Below are positions 8,416 to 17,282 of a stretch of DNA of 64,000 nt, in pieces (the first letter of the stretch is position 1; every line of letters begins with the position of its first letter). Source of the DNA: Rhodoferax sp. AJA081-3 (GTDB lineage: Bacteria > Pseudomonadota > Gammaproteobacteria > Burkholderiales > Burkholderiaceae_C); assembly GCF_017798165.1 (NCBI RefSeq), contig NZ_CP059068.1, forward strand, positions 4,960,001 to 5,024,000, in the 5' to 3' direction. A program made the position numbers and the translations under genes. The notes under the pieces are model-generated. The model was not told the DNA's origin and ran no database searches. It worked only from the letters and a program-made list of their open reading frames with translations.

Positions 8416-9480
8416 ATGTCCATCCGTCGCCGCAACGTCCTCCTGGCCGGGCTCCCGCTGCCCTTTCTTTCGGCATGTGCCACGGGCATCAACCAGTTCC
8501 GCGAGCGGTCGGACGCAGCGCTGGCCAAAGACCTGGGCGTCTGCGCCGCAAGTTACGCTGTGTTGCGCGCAGGCGTGCCCACTGCGCCCATTGCAGTCTC
8601 CGGGTGTGATGGTGAGGGTACCCGCACCGATGCCATCTTTCAGGCCGCATCGCTGACCAAGCCGGTCGTCGCTTTCGCTGCGCTACAACTAGTGCGTGAC
8701 GGTCTGTTGGATCTCCAGGCGCCGGTGTCGCATTATTTGCCCCATGGCTACAGGCACTTTCACAAAGCCTTCGCCCGATCCACCAGCGATGCGCACGATG
8801 TGGTCACGAGCACCTCGCTGAGCCGGGTCTCGGTGGCCCAGCTGCTCAACCACAGCTCGGGCCTTCCAAACTGGGCCAGCGGCACGCTTTCCTTTGCGTT
8901 TGAACCGGGCCAACGCTGGGGCTACTCGGGTGAGGGCTTCATGCTTCTGCAAGCGGTGATGGAGGCGGTTACCCGTCAGGATCTGTCGCTCCATCTCAAC
9001 CAGCATCTGTTTGCCAGGCTCGGTATGGCCGACAGCAGCCTGGTCTGGCGCGATGACTTTGCACAACGCGCCGTCCCAGGCAGAACGCTCTTTGGCACCC
9101 AGGCCAACAGCAGATTTAGGCAAGCCGTTGCCGCCGCCTCCCTCTACACCACCGCTGCGGACTATGCACGGTTCATGTCGGCGCTGTTGGCAGATGAGAA
9201 GCACCTGGCGTTGACGCTGGAAAACCCCATCGGCGTGGACGCTGCGCTCGGGCTGCAGTGGGGCAGGGGTTGGGGCATAGAGCAGGCAACAGGCGGCCCC
9301 TACATCTGGCAATGGGGCAACAACCCCGGATTCAGGGCCTTTGCGATGGCATCTGTGGTGTCCAAAGACGGGTTCGTCATTTTGACCAACAACGACCGGG
9401 GTATGGCACTTGCGGCATCCGTCGCGCACAAGGTGTCTGCTGTAGAGCACGCGGTGTTCCGGTTTCCCTGGGTGGGGTAA
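8416..9480 (+). CDS. Serine hydrolase, beta-lactamase class C / esterase family, lipoprotein
   Basis: The 354-residue protein starts with MSIRRRNVLL and a hydrophobic stretch ending in LSAC. That is both a lipobox and a twin-arginine-like signal, so export and lipid anchoring are likely. The catalytic SxxK is SLTK (around residue 78), the second motif is YSG (WGYSGEGF), and the glycine-rich WQWGNNPGFRAF region near the end takes the place of the KTG box. This makes a peptidase or esterase more likely than a true beta-lactamase. The neighbouring genes do not suggest a substrate. Translation starts 34 bases after the reductase stop without an obvious ribosome site. Confidence 0.85.
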   Translation: MSIRRRNVLLAGLPLPFLSACATGINQFRERSDAALAKDLGVCAASYAVLRAGVPTAPIAVSGCDGEGTRTDAIFQAASLTKPVVAFAALQLVRDGLLDLQAPVSHYLPHGYRHFHKAFARSTSDAHDVVTSTSLSRVSVAQLLNHSSGLPNWASGTLSFAFEPGQRWGYSGEGFMLLQAVMEAVTRQDLSLHLNQHLFARLGMADSSLVWRDDFAQRAVPGRTLFGTQANSRFRQAVAAASLYTTAADYARFMSALLADEKHLALTLENPIGVDAALGLQWGRGWGIEQATGGPYIWQWGNNPGFRAFAMASVVSKDGFVILTNNDRGMALAASVAHKVSAVEHAVFRFPWVG

Positions 9481-9573
9481 CTGCCGCGGGAGCGTGCCTC
9501 CGATATCATGCTGCCTTTTTGTGTGAAGACCAGCCCTGCCATGGGCCGTCTCACCAAAACAAGTACTTCCACC

Positions 9574-10308
9574 ATGTCCCCATTTTCACCCACGATTGAA
9601 GCCTTCTGGCGTGCCACTTTTCTGGACGGCGACGTGCTGTACCGCGATGCCCTGTTGACCGTGGTGGCCAACGCCAAGCTGGATGCGGACCGGCGTGCCA
9701 TGGTTTGGCGCCCAACAGGCGGGGCGACCCATGCCGTGGTGACACCCGCCATCGCGGACCAGCTCGGCATTGGCCCCAGCCAACAGGCCCTGACCGAAAC
9801 CACGCTGCGGCAAACCATGTTGGAATGCAATATGCAGTTGCATGGTGCGGACTATGTCTTCCACTTCACAGAGGCGGGCAAACATGCCCTGCTGCAAGAG
9901 CAGCCACCGGTACATGTGCGCCAGCTGCATCCTGTGGAGGATGCGGCTGCGTTTGCATTGTTTCAGTCCAGCGCGTCAGAGCAGGATCTGGACGACGCGT
10001 ATGTAGAGCTGGACCATTGGGCTGTGTTTGGCGCATTCGCGCAAGACCGACTGGTATGTGCTGCCAGCATGTACCCCTGGGCCGGTCAAAAGATAGCCGA
10101 TCTGGGTGTGTTGACCTTGCCTCCCCACCGTGGGCAAGGGCATGCTGCCCGCGTGGTGCGCGCGATCAGCCGGTACGCCTTTGGTCAGGGTCATGAGCCC
10201 CAATACCGTTGCCAAACGGACAATGCGGCTTCGGTCGCCTTGGCCGGGTCTGCTGGCCTGACCCTGTTCGGTACTTGGGAAGTGGTCGCCTCTGAAAGTG
10301 CCTCCTGA
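9574..10308 (+). CDS. GNAT-fold acetyltransferase-like protein
   Basis: The product has about 244 residues. The C-terminal half shows a GNAT core: DDAYVELDHWAVFGAF, VCAASMYPW, then LGVLTLPPHRGQGHAARVV. In that last piece, the R/QxxGxG/A acetyl-CoA loop appears as RGQGHA. The N-terminal half (about 115 residues) resembles the regulatory part of two-domain GNAT proteins. ATG 9574 (MSPFSPTIEAFW) was chosen because the residues encoded before it look non-coding; 9508 and 9541 are alternatives, and none has a good ribosome site. The substrate is unknown. Confidence 0.78.
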   Translation: MSPFSPTIEAFWRATFLDGDVLYRDALLTVVANAKLDADRRAMVWRPTGGATHAVVTPAIADQLGIGPSQQALTETTLRQTMLECNMQLHGADYVFHFTEAGKHALLQEQPPVHVRQLHPVEDAAAFALFQSSASEQDLDDAYVELDHWAVFGAFAQDRLVCAASMYPWAGQKIADLGVLTLPPHRGQGHAARVVRAISRYAFGQGHEPQYRCQTDNAASVALAGSAGLTLFGTWEVVASESAS

Positions 10309-10363
10309 GATCTGTGCCCACAACGACGACCACAAAGCCATCATCTGGAACAAGACCTTTGCC

Positions 10364-10834
10364 ATGACCTATCAAGTTGAACCCATTGCTTTTGTATCGT
10401 CAACCCGCAAGACCCCCGAGGACGATTTTTGGGGCGGCGAGGTGGCTGAAATCCGTCTTGCCGACGGCATGGACGCTTCGGCATTGGCGGGCCTGGAGAC
10501 GTTTTCCCACGTGGAGGTGTTGTTCCTATTCCATGGCGTGGCGCAAGACAAGATAGTCAGTGGCGCGCGCCATCCCCGAAACAACGCGGATTGGCCCAAA
10601 GTTGGCATCTTTGCCCAGCGTGGCAAAAATCGCCCCAACCGCATAGGCAGCACTATCTGCAAGGTGGTGGGTGTTGAGGGCCCCATACTGCGGGTCCGCG
10701 AACTCGATGCCATCGACGGAACACCTGTGCTCGACATCAAACCAGTCCTGAAGGAGTTTTTACCCCGAGAGGCTACCCGCCAGCCAAGCTGGGCCACGGA
10801 ATTGATGTCAAGCTACTGGTCTGAGCGGCGATAG
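10364..10834 (+). CDS. trmO: tRNA (adenine(37)-N6)-methyltransferase TrmO-like protein
   Basis: The 156-residue protein carries a TrmO (YaeB/TsaA) beta-barrel domain. It begins with the typical VEPIAFVSSTRK. It continues with LAGLETFSHVEVLFLFH, the conserved RHPRNN and GIFAQRGKNRPNRIG, then LDAIDGTPVLDIKPVL. In E. coli TrmO adds the N6-methyl group of m6t6A37 in tRNA-Thr using S-adenosylmethionine. This protein is shorter than E. coli TrmO (235 residues) and lacks the C-terminal domain, as many homologues do. Substrate assignment is by family only. ATG 10364 fits the domain; the frame is open to 10298 but overlaps the previous gene. Confidence 0.82.
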   Translation: MTYQVEPIAFVSSTRKTPEDDFWGGEVAEIRLADGMDASALAGLETFSHVEVLFLFHGVAQDKIVSGARHPRNNADWPKVGIFAQRGKNRPNRIGSTICKVVGVEGPILRVRELDAIDGTPVLDIKPVLKEFLPREATRQPSWATELMSSYWSERR

Positions 10835-10875
10835 AGCCACGGCGGATACATCCACTTTCATCGGAGCACATGCCT

Positions 10876-11379
10876 ATGTCCCAAAAAATCCTGACCTCCC
10901 TCTTTGCCCAAAAGGCCTGGGCCAATCGCGAACTGTTTGATGTGGTGGCGTCGGTATCGCCCGCCGAACACGCGGCGCCCTTGCACACCGCGATCCGGGT
11001 GCTCAACCACATCTACGTGGTCGACCGCATCTTCCGCGCCCACCTGTTGGGCGAGCAGCATGGATACACAGCGACGAATACGCCCGAGACACCTGAGCTA
11101 GGTGAACTCCATTTCGCGGTCACAGAGACCGACATCTGGTTCGAGCACTACGTCTCCAGCATCGATGAACAAACGCTGGGAGAAAAGCTGGTGTTCCAGT
11201 TCACCGATGGAGACTCCGGGACCATGACCCGTGAGGAGATGTTGTTCCATGTGCTCACCCATGGGGCATACCACCGCGGTAACGTGGGCCAAATCCTGAA
11301 AGACATCTCGGTCACGCCACCACGTGATTTGTTGACCAAGTTTTTGCACGTGCATGAGCCCGCACGCCGGCAGGGCTAG
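10876..11379 (+). CDS. DinB family protein
   Basis: The 167-residue four-helix protein matches the DinB/YfiT-like family. A metal triad is visible: a histidine in RVLNHIYVVD near residue 47 and two in the HVLTHGAYHRG motif near residues 130-140. The family binds nickel or zinc and includes thiol transferases and uncharacterised proteins. The SOS link of B. subtilis dinB should not be assumed here, and no LexA box precedes this gene. The GGAG at 10863 is best spaced for ATG 10876, with ATG 10870 also possible. The DOPA-dioxygenase-like gene begins 16 bases downstream. Confidence 0.88.
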   Translation: MSQKILTSLFAQKAWANRELFDVVASVSPAEHAAPLHTAIRVLNHIYVVDRIFRAHLLGEQHGYTATNTPETPELGELHFAVTETDIWFEHYVSSIDEQTLGEKLVFQFTDGDSGTMTREEMLFHVLTHGAYHRGNVGQILKDISVTPPRDLLTKFLHVHEPARRQG

Positions 11380-11394
11380 TTTGACGGACGCAGC

Positions 11395-11766
11395 ATGAAC
11401 CTGACTGAAAATTCAACCCCACTGATCCGTGGCTACCACGCCCACGTGTACTTTGCACAGGACACCATCGCCCAGGCCCGTGCGCTGTGTGAAGCCGCGG
11501 CGCAACGTTTTGACGTGGCCATGGGCCGTGTGCACGAGAAGCCGGTGGGGCCGCACCCGGACTGGAGCTGCCAGCTGGCTTTCAAGCCCGCTGTATTTGC
11601 CGACATCGTTCCCTGGCTGGCCTTGCACCGCGCGGGGCTGGTGGTGTTTGTGCACCCCATCTGCGACAACGAAGTGCTGGACCACATGGAGCGCGCCATG
11701 TGGATGGGCGCCGTGCGCCCGCTGGACCTGAGCCTGCTGAGCACGGGCCCCGGCGATTTGATCTAG
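11395..11766 (+). CDS. DOPA 4,5-dioxygenase family protein
   Basis: The 123-residue protein matches the small DOPA 4,5-dioxygenase-like family, a ferredoxin-like fold. The first strand is GYHAHVYF, the central part is GRVHEKPVGPHPDWSCQLAF, and VVFVHP precedes a helical end. The conserved histidines in YHAH, VHEK, PHPD and VHP are the expected metal ligands. In fungi and a few bacteria this family cleaves catechols extradiol; the bacterial substrate is unknown. It probably shares a transcript with the dinB-like gene. It converges with nudK, overlapping by 4 bases at the stops. Confidence 0.87.
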   Translation: MNLTENSTPLIRGYHAHVYFAQDTIAQARALCEAAAQRFDVAMGRVHEKPVGPHPDWSCQLAFKPAVFADIVPWLALHRAGLVVFVHPICDNEVLDHMERAMWMGAVRPLDLSLLSTGPGDLI

Positions 11767-12389
11767 CCCAGATTCTTCAGGCCCACCAGGGCCGCGTGTT
11801 GCAGCAGCATGATGGTCTTGCCGTCCTGTATGGCGCCGGTCTTGACCAGCTCCATGGCCTCGGGCAAGGTGAATTCCAGCACTTCGATGTCTTCACCTTC
11901 GTGTTCATGGCCGCCACCTTGCGCCACGCGGTCGGCCGCCTCGTATTCAGCTGCAAAAAAGTGCAGCTTCTCGGTGACGGAGCCCGGGCTCATATAGGCC
12001 TCGAAGAGTTTGCGTGGGTTGCGGATCTGAAAACCGGTCTCTTCCATCGCTTCGCGGCGTATGCAGGTTTCGGGGTCGTCACCATCGAGCTGGCCAGCGC
12101 AGGCTTCGATCAGCATCCCGTCGGCATTGCCGTTCACAAAGGTGGGAAAACGAAACTGCCGTATCAGCACCACCGTGTTGCGTGCTGCATTGAACAGCAG
12201 CAGCACCGCACCGTTACCCCGGTCATAGGTCTCGCGGCTCTGGCGCTGCCAGTTGCCGTCGCTGCGCAGGTAGTCAAACGTGGTTTTCTTCAGCACGTAC
12301 CAGCTGTCGGACAGCAGGGTGACGTCCTGCACTTTGACGCGGCTGCTGGGGGCTCCGGACGGGGTGGGTGGGGTTGTTGGGTTGGGCAT
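11763..12389 (-). CDS. nudK: NUDIX hydrolase, NudK-type (GDP-mannose / ADP-sugar pyrophosphatase family)
   Basis: The 208-residue protein has the ADP-ribose/NudK-type layout. A strand-rich N-terminal part carries the typical YDRGNGAVLLLF, then LIRQFRFP. The full Nudix box starts at GQLDGDDPETCIRREAMEE (about residues 98-120), followed by the YMSPGSVTEKLHFFAA signature. These enzymes hydrolyse nucleoside-diphosphate sugars in the cytoplasm with Mg2+. The symbol is by family resemblance to E. coli NudK; ADP-ribose activity is possible. The ATG lies 6 bases from the hairpin end of a dispersed repeat, so that element forms the leader of the gene. Confidence 0.85.
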   Translation of the reverse strand: MPNPTTPPTPSGAPSSRVKVQDVTLLSDSWYVLKKTTFDYLRSDGNWQRQSRETYDRGNGAVLLLFNAARNTVVLIRQFRFPTFVNGNADGMLIEACAGQLDGDDPETCIRREAMEETGFQIRNPRKLFEAYMSPGSVTEKLHFFAAEYEAADRVAQGGGHEHEGEDIEVLEFTLPEAMELVKTGAIQDGKTIMLLQHAALVGLKNLG

Positions 12390-12394
12390 GTGAA

Positions 12395-12450
12395 TGCTAC
12401 TATTTTGATAGCTAATGAGTGATATTTTACGGGGGCTAGGTGGCCATTTG
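12395..12450 (-). repeat. Dispersed repeat, copy 3, directly upstream of nudK
   Basis: On the minus strand it reads GGCCACCTAGCCCCCGT, AAAATATCAC, a short spacer, then the hairpin GCTATCAAAATAGTAGC. It fills most of the spacer between two minus-strand NUDIX genes. Its hairpin end is almost at the nudK start codon. Confidence 0.85.
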
Positions 12451-12475
12451 GCTTAGATGTTTTGCCCCGGTGGCC

Positions 12476-13342
12476 TCACATGAACAGAGCTTCAAAGCCA
12501 TCCACTGGCTCAAACCGTTTGTTGCGGTACAGCAGCCGGGTCACACCCGGCAGCGCCCGCTGCGCGACCGAGTGCCGCGGGTCGCCGGGGTAACACAACA
12601 CCCGTGTGCCATCGGCGTCAAACGACTCCGGCAGCACCAGGGGCGGCGGCTGTTTGCGCGCGGCATCCATCACGCTGGCCACGCTAGGGTGGCGGGACAG
12701 GTGGGACAGACTCATGATCTGCGGTGGCGCCAGTTCGATCTGGCCGTCCCAATACTGTTGCAGCGCGGCGCGTGGTGCCAGCCATTGGCTCTCGGTTGCT
12801 TCATGGTCATCGTGTGTGGCCTCTTGCTCGGGTGGCACGGCGGCCACAAAGAAGCGGGTGTCAAAGCGCTTGTTGGTGACCGAGGGCATACGCGGCGTGA
12901 TCCAGCGGCTCCAGGGCAGCACGTTGCGGGTCTGCAGCCGCACCTGCAGTTCGGCCAGCAAACTGTTGAAGGGTTTTGCTTTGTCGTGCAGCAGTGCGGC
13001 GCGTGCCGCTGCAATGTCGGGGGTGAAGAGCACGCGGGACTCTTCAAAGGCCTCGCGCAGTGCCGCCACGTACAGGCCGGTGGCGGTGCTGACGGCGGTG
13101 TGGGGCTCACCCAGGGCCGCGTGTAATTGGGCCGGTTCCTGGTCCAGATGCAGGGCCGCGTCCAGCAGACTGTCGTTGGTATCCAGCTTGCCGCCGGGGA
13201 AGACATAAGCCCCGCCCAGAACATCGGACAGGCCGTGGCGTTTCACCAGAAACACCTCCAGGCCATCGGGCGCATCGCGCAGCATGACCACAGTGGCGGC
13301 GTCGCGGGGTGGGGCGGTGGGGACTTCGGAGTTCAGTTCCAT
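12476..13342 (-). CDS. NUDIX hydrolase, NUDT19-like
   Basis: The 288-residue protein has a NUDIX domain in its N-terminal half: ATVVMLRD, then LGGAYVFPGGKLD, with the catalytic REAFEES helix near residue 98. As in the coenzyme A diphosphatase-like NUDT7/NUDT19 group, a long insertion separates the GG motif from the REAFEE helix, and the last glycine of the classical box is missing. The C-terminal part is helical and ends in a strand-rich tail. Hydrolysis of CoA or acyl-CoA derivatives is a plausible but unproven role. Its divergent neighbour is a dehydrogenase of the hydroxyacyl-CoA type, which agrees with that idea. Confidence 0.82.
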   Translation of the reverse strand: MELNSEVPTAPPRDAATVVMLRDAPDGLEVFLVKRHGLSDVLGGAYVFPGGKLDTNDSLLDAALHLDQEPAQLHAALGEPHTAVSTATGLYVAALREAFEESRVLFTPDIAAARAALLHDKAKPFNSLLAELQVRLQTRNVLPWSRWITPRMPSVTNKRFDTRFFVAAVPPEQEATHDDHEATESQWLAPRAALQQYWDGQIELAPPQIMSLSHLSRHPSVASVMDAARKQPPPLVLPESFDADGTRVLCYPGDPRHSVAQRALPGVTRLLYRNKRFEPVDGFEALFM

Positions 13343-13436
13343 GGTGTTCTTCTTGGGGGGTGTCTCGGTCTTGACGCAGCGCGGTGGCCCGGTGAATTAC
13401 AGTATTTTGTTTTTCAAAGAAAAAGGAAGCGTGTAT

Positions 13437-14345
13437 ATGACGATCGAATTCAAGGGCCGTGTTGCCATTGTGACGGGTGCGGGCGGTGGTCTGGGTCGCG
13501 AACATGCCTTGGCACTGGCCGCGCGGGGCGCCAAGGTGGTGGTGAATGACCTGGGCGGTGCGCGGGACGGCTCCGGCAGTTCGCTGGGCGCGGCCGAGGC
13601 CGTGGTGGCTGAGATCCGCGCCGCGGGTGGCGAGGCCATTGCCAACTGCGCATCGGTTACCGATTGGGATGCCGTGCAGGCCATGGTGCAGCAGGCTGTA
13701 GACACCTGGGGCCGGGTGGACATTCTGGTTAACAACGCCGGCATCCTGCGCGACAAAAGTTTTGCCAAGATGGACCTGGCCGATTTCAAACTGGTGATGG
13801 ACGTGCACCTGATGGGCGCCGTGCACTGCTGTAAGGCGGTCTGGCCACACATGGTGGAGCAGAAATACGGGCGCATTCTGATGACCACGTCCAGCTCCGG
13901 CCTGTACGGCAATTTTGGCCAGTCCAACTACAGCGCGGCCAAGCTGGCCCTGGTGGGCCTGATGCAGACACTGTCCATTGAAGGTGCCAAGGCCGATATC
14001 CGTGTCAATGCGCTGGCGCCTACGGCCGCCACACGCATGACAGAAGACCTGATGCCAGAGGCCGTGTTGGCCGCGCTCAAGCCCGAGGCCGTGGTGCCCG
14101 CCATGCTGGTGCTGGTGTCGCAAGACGCGCCCACCCGCACCATCCTGTGCGCCGGTGCCGGCAGTGTAGAGGCCGCACATATCACCCTGACACAGGGCGA
14201 CTGGATCGGTCTTGGCAGCGAAGCGCCCGAACGCCTGGCCGCGCAGCTGGACACGGTGCGGGACCGCAGTGGTGAGACAGTGCCGCCCAATGGCTCTGCC
14301 CAAGGCTCGCTGGAAGTGGCCCGCGCTATCGCCAAGCTGGGCTGA
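13437..14345 (+). CDS. SDR-family dehydrogenase, (3R)-hydroxyacyl-CoA dehydrogenase-like
   Basis: The 302-residue short-chain dehydrogenase resembles the N-terminal domain of peroxisomal multifunctional enzyme type 2. The cofactor motif is TGAGGGLG (residues 13-20), then VVVNDLGGARDG, NNAG, the catalytic serines (TTSSSGLYG) and Y-x3-K in YSAAK. The DLGGARDGSG insert after strand 2 is typical of that subgroup and points to NAD+. It probably oxidises 3-hydroxyacyl-CoA. A C-terminal extension of about 60 residues follows the Rossmann domain. An AAAGGAAG ribosome site precedes ATG 13437. It is divergent from the NUDIX gene. Confidence 0.85.
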   Translation: MTIEFKGRVAIVTGAGGGLGREHALALAARGAKVVVNDLGGARDGSGSSLGAAEAVVAEIRAAGGEAIANCASVTDWDAVQAMVQQAVDTWGRVDILVNNAGILRDKSFAKMDLADFKLVMDVHLMGAVHCCKAVWPHMVEQKYGRILMTTSSSGLYGNFGQSNYSAAKLALVGLMQTLSIEGAKADIRVNALAPTAATRMTEDLMPEAVLAALKPEAVVPAMLVLVSQDAPTRTILCAGAGSVEAAHITLTQGDWIGLGSEAPERLAAQLDTVRDRSGETVPPNGSAQGSLEVARAIAKLG

Positions 14346-14353
14346 GGCCCCGC

Positions 14354-15562
14354 TCAGGGGCTCATCAAGGGTCCAGCCACGGTGGGCAGCATGTCCGGCT
14401 GTTCGCTGGCCGCCAGCGCCATGCGTTCGGCCTGGTCGATGATGGCTGCCGGGTCCGCCCTGTCGGTGTTGACCGCCACGGCGCCAATGCCAAATGCCGG
14501 GGCAAAGGCGTGGTAGTCGCCGTTGGGCCCCAGGATGTTCAGCGGCTTGCCCATCAGGTAGTGCAGGCGCTGCAGGGTTTTTTCCACCAGGCGGGTCTTG
14601 CTGTCAGTGGAAATCACCACCACAAAGCAGCGCGGGTGGTACAGCCCCACCACATTGCGGAAACCCACCGCGCGGCGCAAACGGGCCGTCATGGCCGCCA
14701 GGATTTGTTTGTCGGCGTTATGCCCGGCGGCCTCGGCCAGGCCATACAGGTTGCGCACGTGCAGACAGATCACCGTGCATTCATGGCGCCGGCGGGCGCT
14801 GCGCCAGAAGGCATCGTCCATCTTGGACAGCAGCACAGATCCTTTGGGCAAACCGGTGGCGGGGTCGTCACCCATGGCCAGCCCGGCCAGGCGTTCCAGG
14901 CGGCGGTTGAAGCGGTCCCGCCGCAAGCCCAGGTAGGTGCCCACCATAAAAAATCCCACCGCACAGATGGCGGTGAAAACCCATACGCCCATTCCCAGGT
15001 CTATGCCCAGGCCATGTGCGTACAGACCAATGGCTGTACACGCCAGCAGCCCATTCGCACCGAGTATGCCCAGGGCCAGGCGGTCGCCCAGGGCTATGGC
15101 ACGCAGGGTTGCCACCACGGTCACCAGCACCGCCAGGCCATTGATGGTGGCGGTGACCAGCAGCAGGCGCTGGCCTTCCTCTGGTGGGCGTAGCAGGGTC
15201 AACAGGGCCATGGTGCAGCCCGCCGCAAACTGGGCCCACGCCCCCCAGCGCACGGTGTGGCGCACGATGCGGTCTTCGGCGGCCACCCCCAGCCACAGGC
15301 CCAGGTAACTCAGCGCCAGGGCACCACTGAAGAGGCCCAGGCTGTTTTGCAACATGTGCAGGGTTTGCAAGGGCATGCCAGGCAACAATACGGGCGCCAG
15401 CCCGGTCAACATGATGCATGCAGCACCGGTAGAGGCCACAAACACAAAGGCCCGCGCCGACGCGATGCTGCGCCGTATGATGGCGTCTGCCAGCGCAAAG
15501 GCCGCCAGCGTGGCCATGCCACCCAACATGGCAGACCACAGGATGAGTTCTGCTGGGATCAT
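14354..15562 (-). CDS. Membrane protein with seven hydrophobic segments and a degenerate GGDEF domain
   Basis: The 402-residue protein has seven or so hydrophobic helices in the first 210 residues, then a GGDEF-type domain starting at DDPATGLPKGSVL. The fold landmarks are there (CLHVRNLYGLAE, GHNADKQILAAMTARLRRAVG). But the signature loop reads HPRCF where GGDEF should be, and the magnesium-binding acidic residues are replaced. It is therefore unlikely to make c-di-GMP and may act as a sensor or GTP-binding partner. It lies 9 bases from the convergent dehydrogenase stop, 99 bases from the divergently transcribed gshA. Confidence 0.82.
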   Translation of the reverse strand: MIPAELILWSAMLGGMATLAAFALADAIIRRSIASARAFVFVASTGAACIMLTGLAPVLLPGMPLQTLHMLQNSLGLFSGALALSYLGLWLGVAAEDRIVRHTVRWGAWAQFAAGCTMALLTLLRPPEEGQRLLLVTATINGLAVLVTVVATLRAIALGDRLALGILGANGLLACTAIGLYAHGLGIDLGMGVWVFTAICAVGFFMVGTYLGLRRDRFNRRLERLAGLAMGDDPATGLPKGSVLLSKMDDAFWRSARRRHECTVICLHVRNLYGLAEAAGHNADKQILAAMTARLRRAVGFRNVVGLYHPRCFVVVISTDSKTRLVEKTLQRLHYLMGKPLNILGPNGDYHAFAPAFGIGAVAVNTDRADPAAIIDQAERMALAASEQPDMLPTVAGPLMSP

Positions 15563-15661
15563 GCAGAATTATGTTGGAAACTTGTCCTTGGCAAGCAACG
15601 ATTTTTACCCTGTGGTACCTTTGCGCCCCACAGAAAGTCAAGGGCCTTCAGGGTCAACCGC

Positions 15662-17191
15662 ATGCAAACCATTCCACAGGCCCTGGGGGCACTCACCACA
15701 ACACGTATCCACGGCATTCGCCGCGGGATCGAGAAAGAAAGCCTGCGCACCCTGCCCAATGGCGCACTGGCCACCACGCCGCATCCCAAGGCCCTGGGTT
15801 CGGCGCTGACGCACGCCAATATCACGACCGATTTCAGTGAGTCGCAGGTGGAGTTGATCACCGGCGTACATGCCGGCGTGCAAGAGTGTCTGGACGAGCT
15901 GGTCCAGGTGCAGCAGGCCACCATGCATGCGCTGGGTGATGACATGTTGTGGGTCTCCAGCATGCCCTGTCGTTTGCCAGAGGACAACGCCATACCGCTG
16001 GGGCAATACGGCACGTCCAACGTGGGCCGTGCCAAGACGGTGTACCGCATGGGCCTGGGTTACCGTTACGGGCGGCGCATGCAAACCATATCGGGCATCC
16101 ACTACAACTGGTCGCTGCCTGATGTGAGCAGCGAGCAGTACTTTGGCCTGATCCGCAACTTCCGCCGCCATGCGTTTTTGCTGCTGTATTTGTTTGGTGC
16201 CTCTCCGGCGGTGTGCTCCACCTTTGTCGCCGGGCGCCAACACCAGTTGCAGGCGCTCAATGCCCACACCATGTATTTGCCCTACGCCACCTCGCTGCGC
16301 ATGGGGCGCCTGGGTTACCAGAGTGACGCCCAGGCCTCCTTGGCGGTCAGTTACAACAGCCTGCAGGGTTACGGCAGCTCCCTGCATGGGGCGTTGACCC
16401 AAGCCTACCCGGCGTATGAGGCCATAGGCGTGCGCGGCCCAGACGGCACCTACCGCCAGCTGGCGACCAGCCTGCTGCAGATCGAGAACGAGTTCTACGG
16501 CACCATCCGCCCCAAACGTGTCATCTTCCCGGGCGAGCGCCCCCTGCATGCGCTGCGCGAACGCGGTGTGGAGTATGTGGAAGTGCGGCTGATGGATCTG
16601 GACCCGTTTGAGACCGTGGGCATCAATGCCCAGACCATGCGTTTCCTGGATGTGTTTCTGCTGCACTGCCTGCTCAGCGACAGCCCACCCGATTCGCCCG
16701 AAGAAATCGTGGCGCTGGCGCACAACCAGCACAACGTGGCCGAACGGGGCCGTGAGCCGGGCTTGCTGCTGGAGCGGGGGAATAGCACCATCACGTTGAA
16801 GGACTGGGGGCTGGAGCTGGTGGCGCAACTGGGCCCCATCGCCCAGACGCTGGACGCGGCCCACGGCAACACCGACTACAGCGCAGCGGTGCAGGCCGCC
16901 ATCCACGGTTTGCAGCACCCCGAAACCCTGCCATCGGCACGTGTATTGAAGGCCATTACCGACCAGTTTGACGGCTCGTTTGGCGCCTTTGCCCGGGCGC
17001 AATCGCTTATCACCCGACAGGCCATGCTGGACATGCCCTGGTCTGCTGACTCGCAGGCCCACTTTGAGGCCCTGGCGCGCGAGTCCTGGGACGCGCAGCG
17101 AAAGATCGAGGCGGCCGACACCATGCCGTTTGACATCTACCTGCAGGAGTATTTGTCACCCAAACGCCTGGGCGTGGCCCAGGCGGTCTGA
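15662..17191 (+). CDS. gshA: Glutamate-cysteine ligase GshA
   Basis: The 509-residue protein is of the proteobacterial GshA type (E. coli 518). Recognisable regions are GIRRGIEKESLRT near the start, the DFSESQVELITG motif that helps bind glutamate and Mg2+, GQYGTSNVGRAKTVYR, the SGIHYNWSLP loop, and RPKRVIFPGERPLHAL. It makes gamma-glutamylcysteine in the first step of glutathione synthesis, in the cytoplasm. No gshB is adjacent. The frame is open back to 15257, but the part before ATG 15662 overlaps the divergent GGDEF gene and is not coding. A strong terminator follows. Confidence 0.95.
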   Translation: MQTIPQALGALTTTRIHGIRRGIEKESLRTLPNGALATTPHPKALGSALTHANITTDFSESQVELITGVHAGVQECLDELVQVQQATMHALGDDMLWVSSMPCRLPEDNAIPLGQYGTSNVGRAKTVYRMGLGYRYGRRMQTISGIHYNWSLPDVSSEQYFGLIRNFRRHAFLLLYLFGASPAVCSTFVAGRQHQLQALNAHTMYLPYATSLRMGRLGYQSDAQASLAVSYNSLQGYGSSLHGALTQAYPAYEAIGVRGPDGTYRQLATSLLQIENEFYGTIRPKRVIFPGERPLHALRERGVEYVEVRLMDLDPFETVGINAQTMRFLDVFLLHCLLSDSPPDSPEEIVALAHNQHNVAERGREPGLLLERGNSTITLKDWGLELVAQLGPIAQTLDAAHGNTDYSAAVQAAIHGLQHPETLPSARVLKAITDQFDGSFGAFARAQSLITRQAMLDMPWSADSQAHFEALARESWDAQRKIEAADTMPFDIYLQEYLSPKRLGVAQAV

Positions 17192-17200
17192 GCACCATGC

Positions 17201-17239
17201 AAAAAGGGGCTGAGCGCATGGCGCTCAGCCCCTTTTTTA
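17201..17239. terminator. Bidirectional intrinsic terminator between gshA and the minus-strand gene
   Basis: A perfect stem GGGGCTGAGCGC / GCGCTCAGCCCC has an AT loop. AAAAA on the left and TTTTTTAT on the right make it work for both converging genes. Confidence 0.92.
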
Positions 17240-17282
17240 TTGGGCGCCCGCCACGTCACGGTGGCAGGTTGCATGTTCGCAA

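Noticed and set aside
10870..11379. SOS regulation of the DinB-family gene
   Set aside because: No LexA-type palindrome is present upstream. The name of the family alone is not evidence.
15638..17062. A 474-codon minus-strand frame over gshA
   Set aside because: It is antisense to gshA with no ribosome site and no recognised domain.
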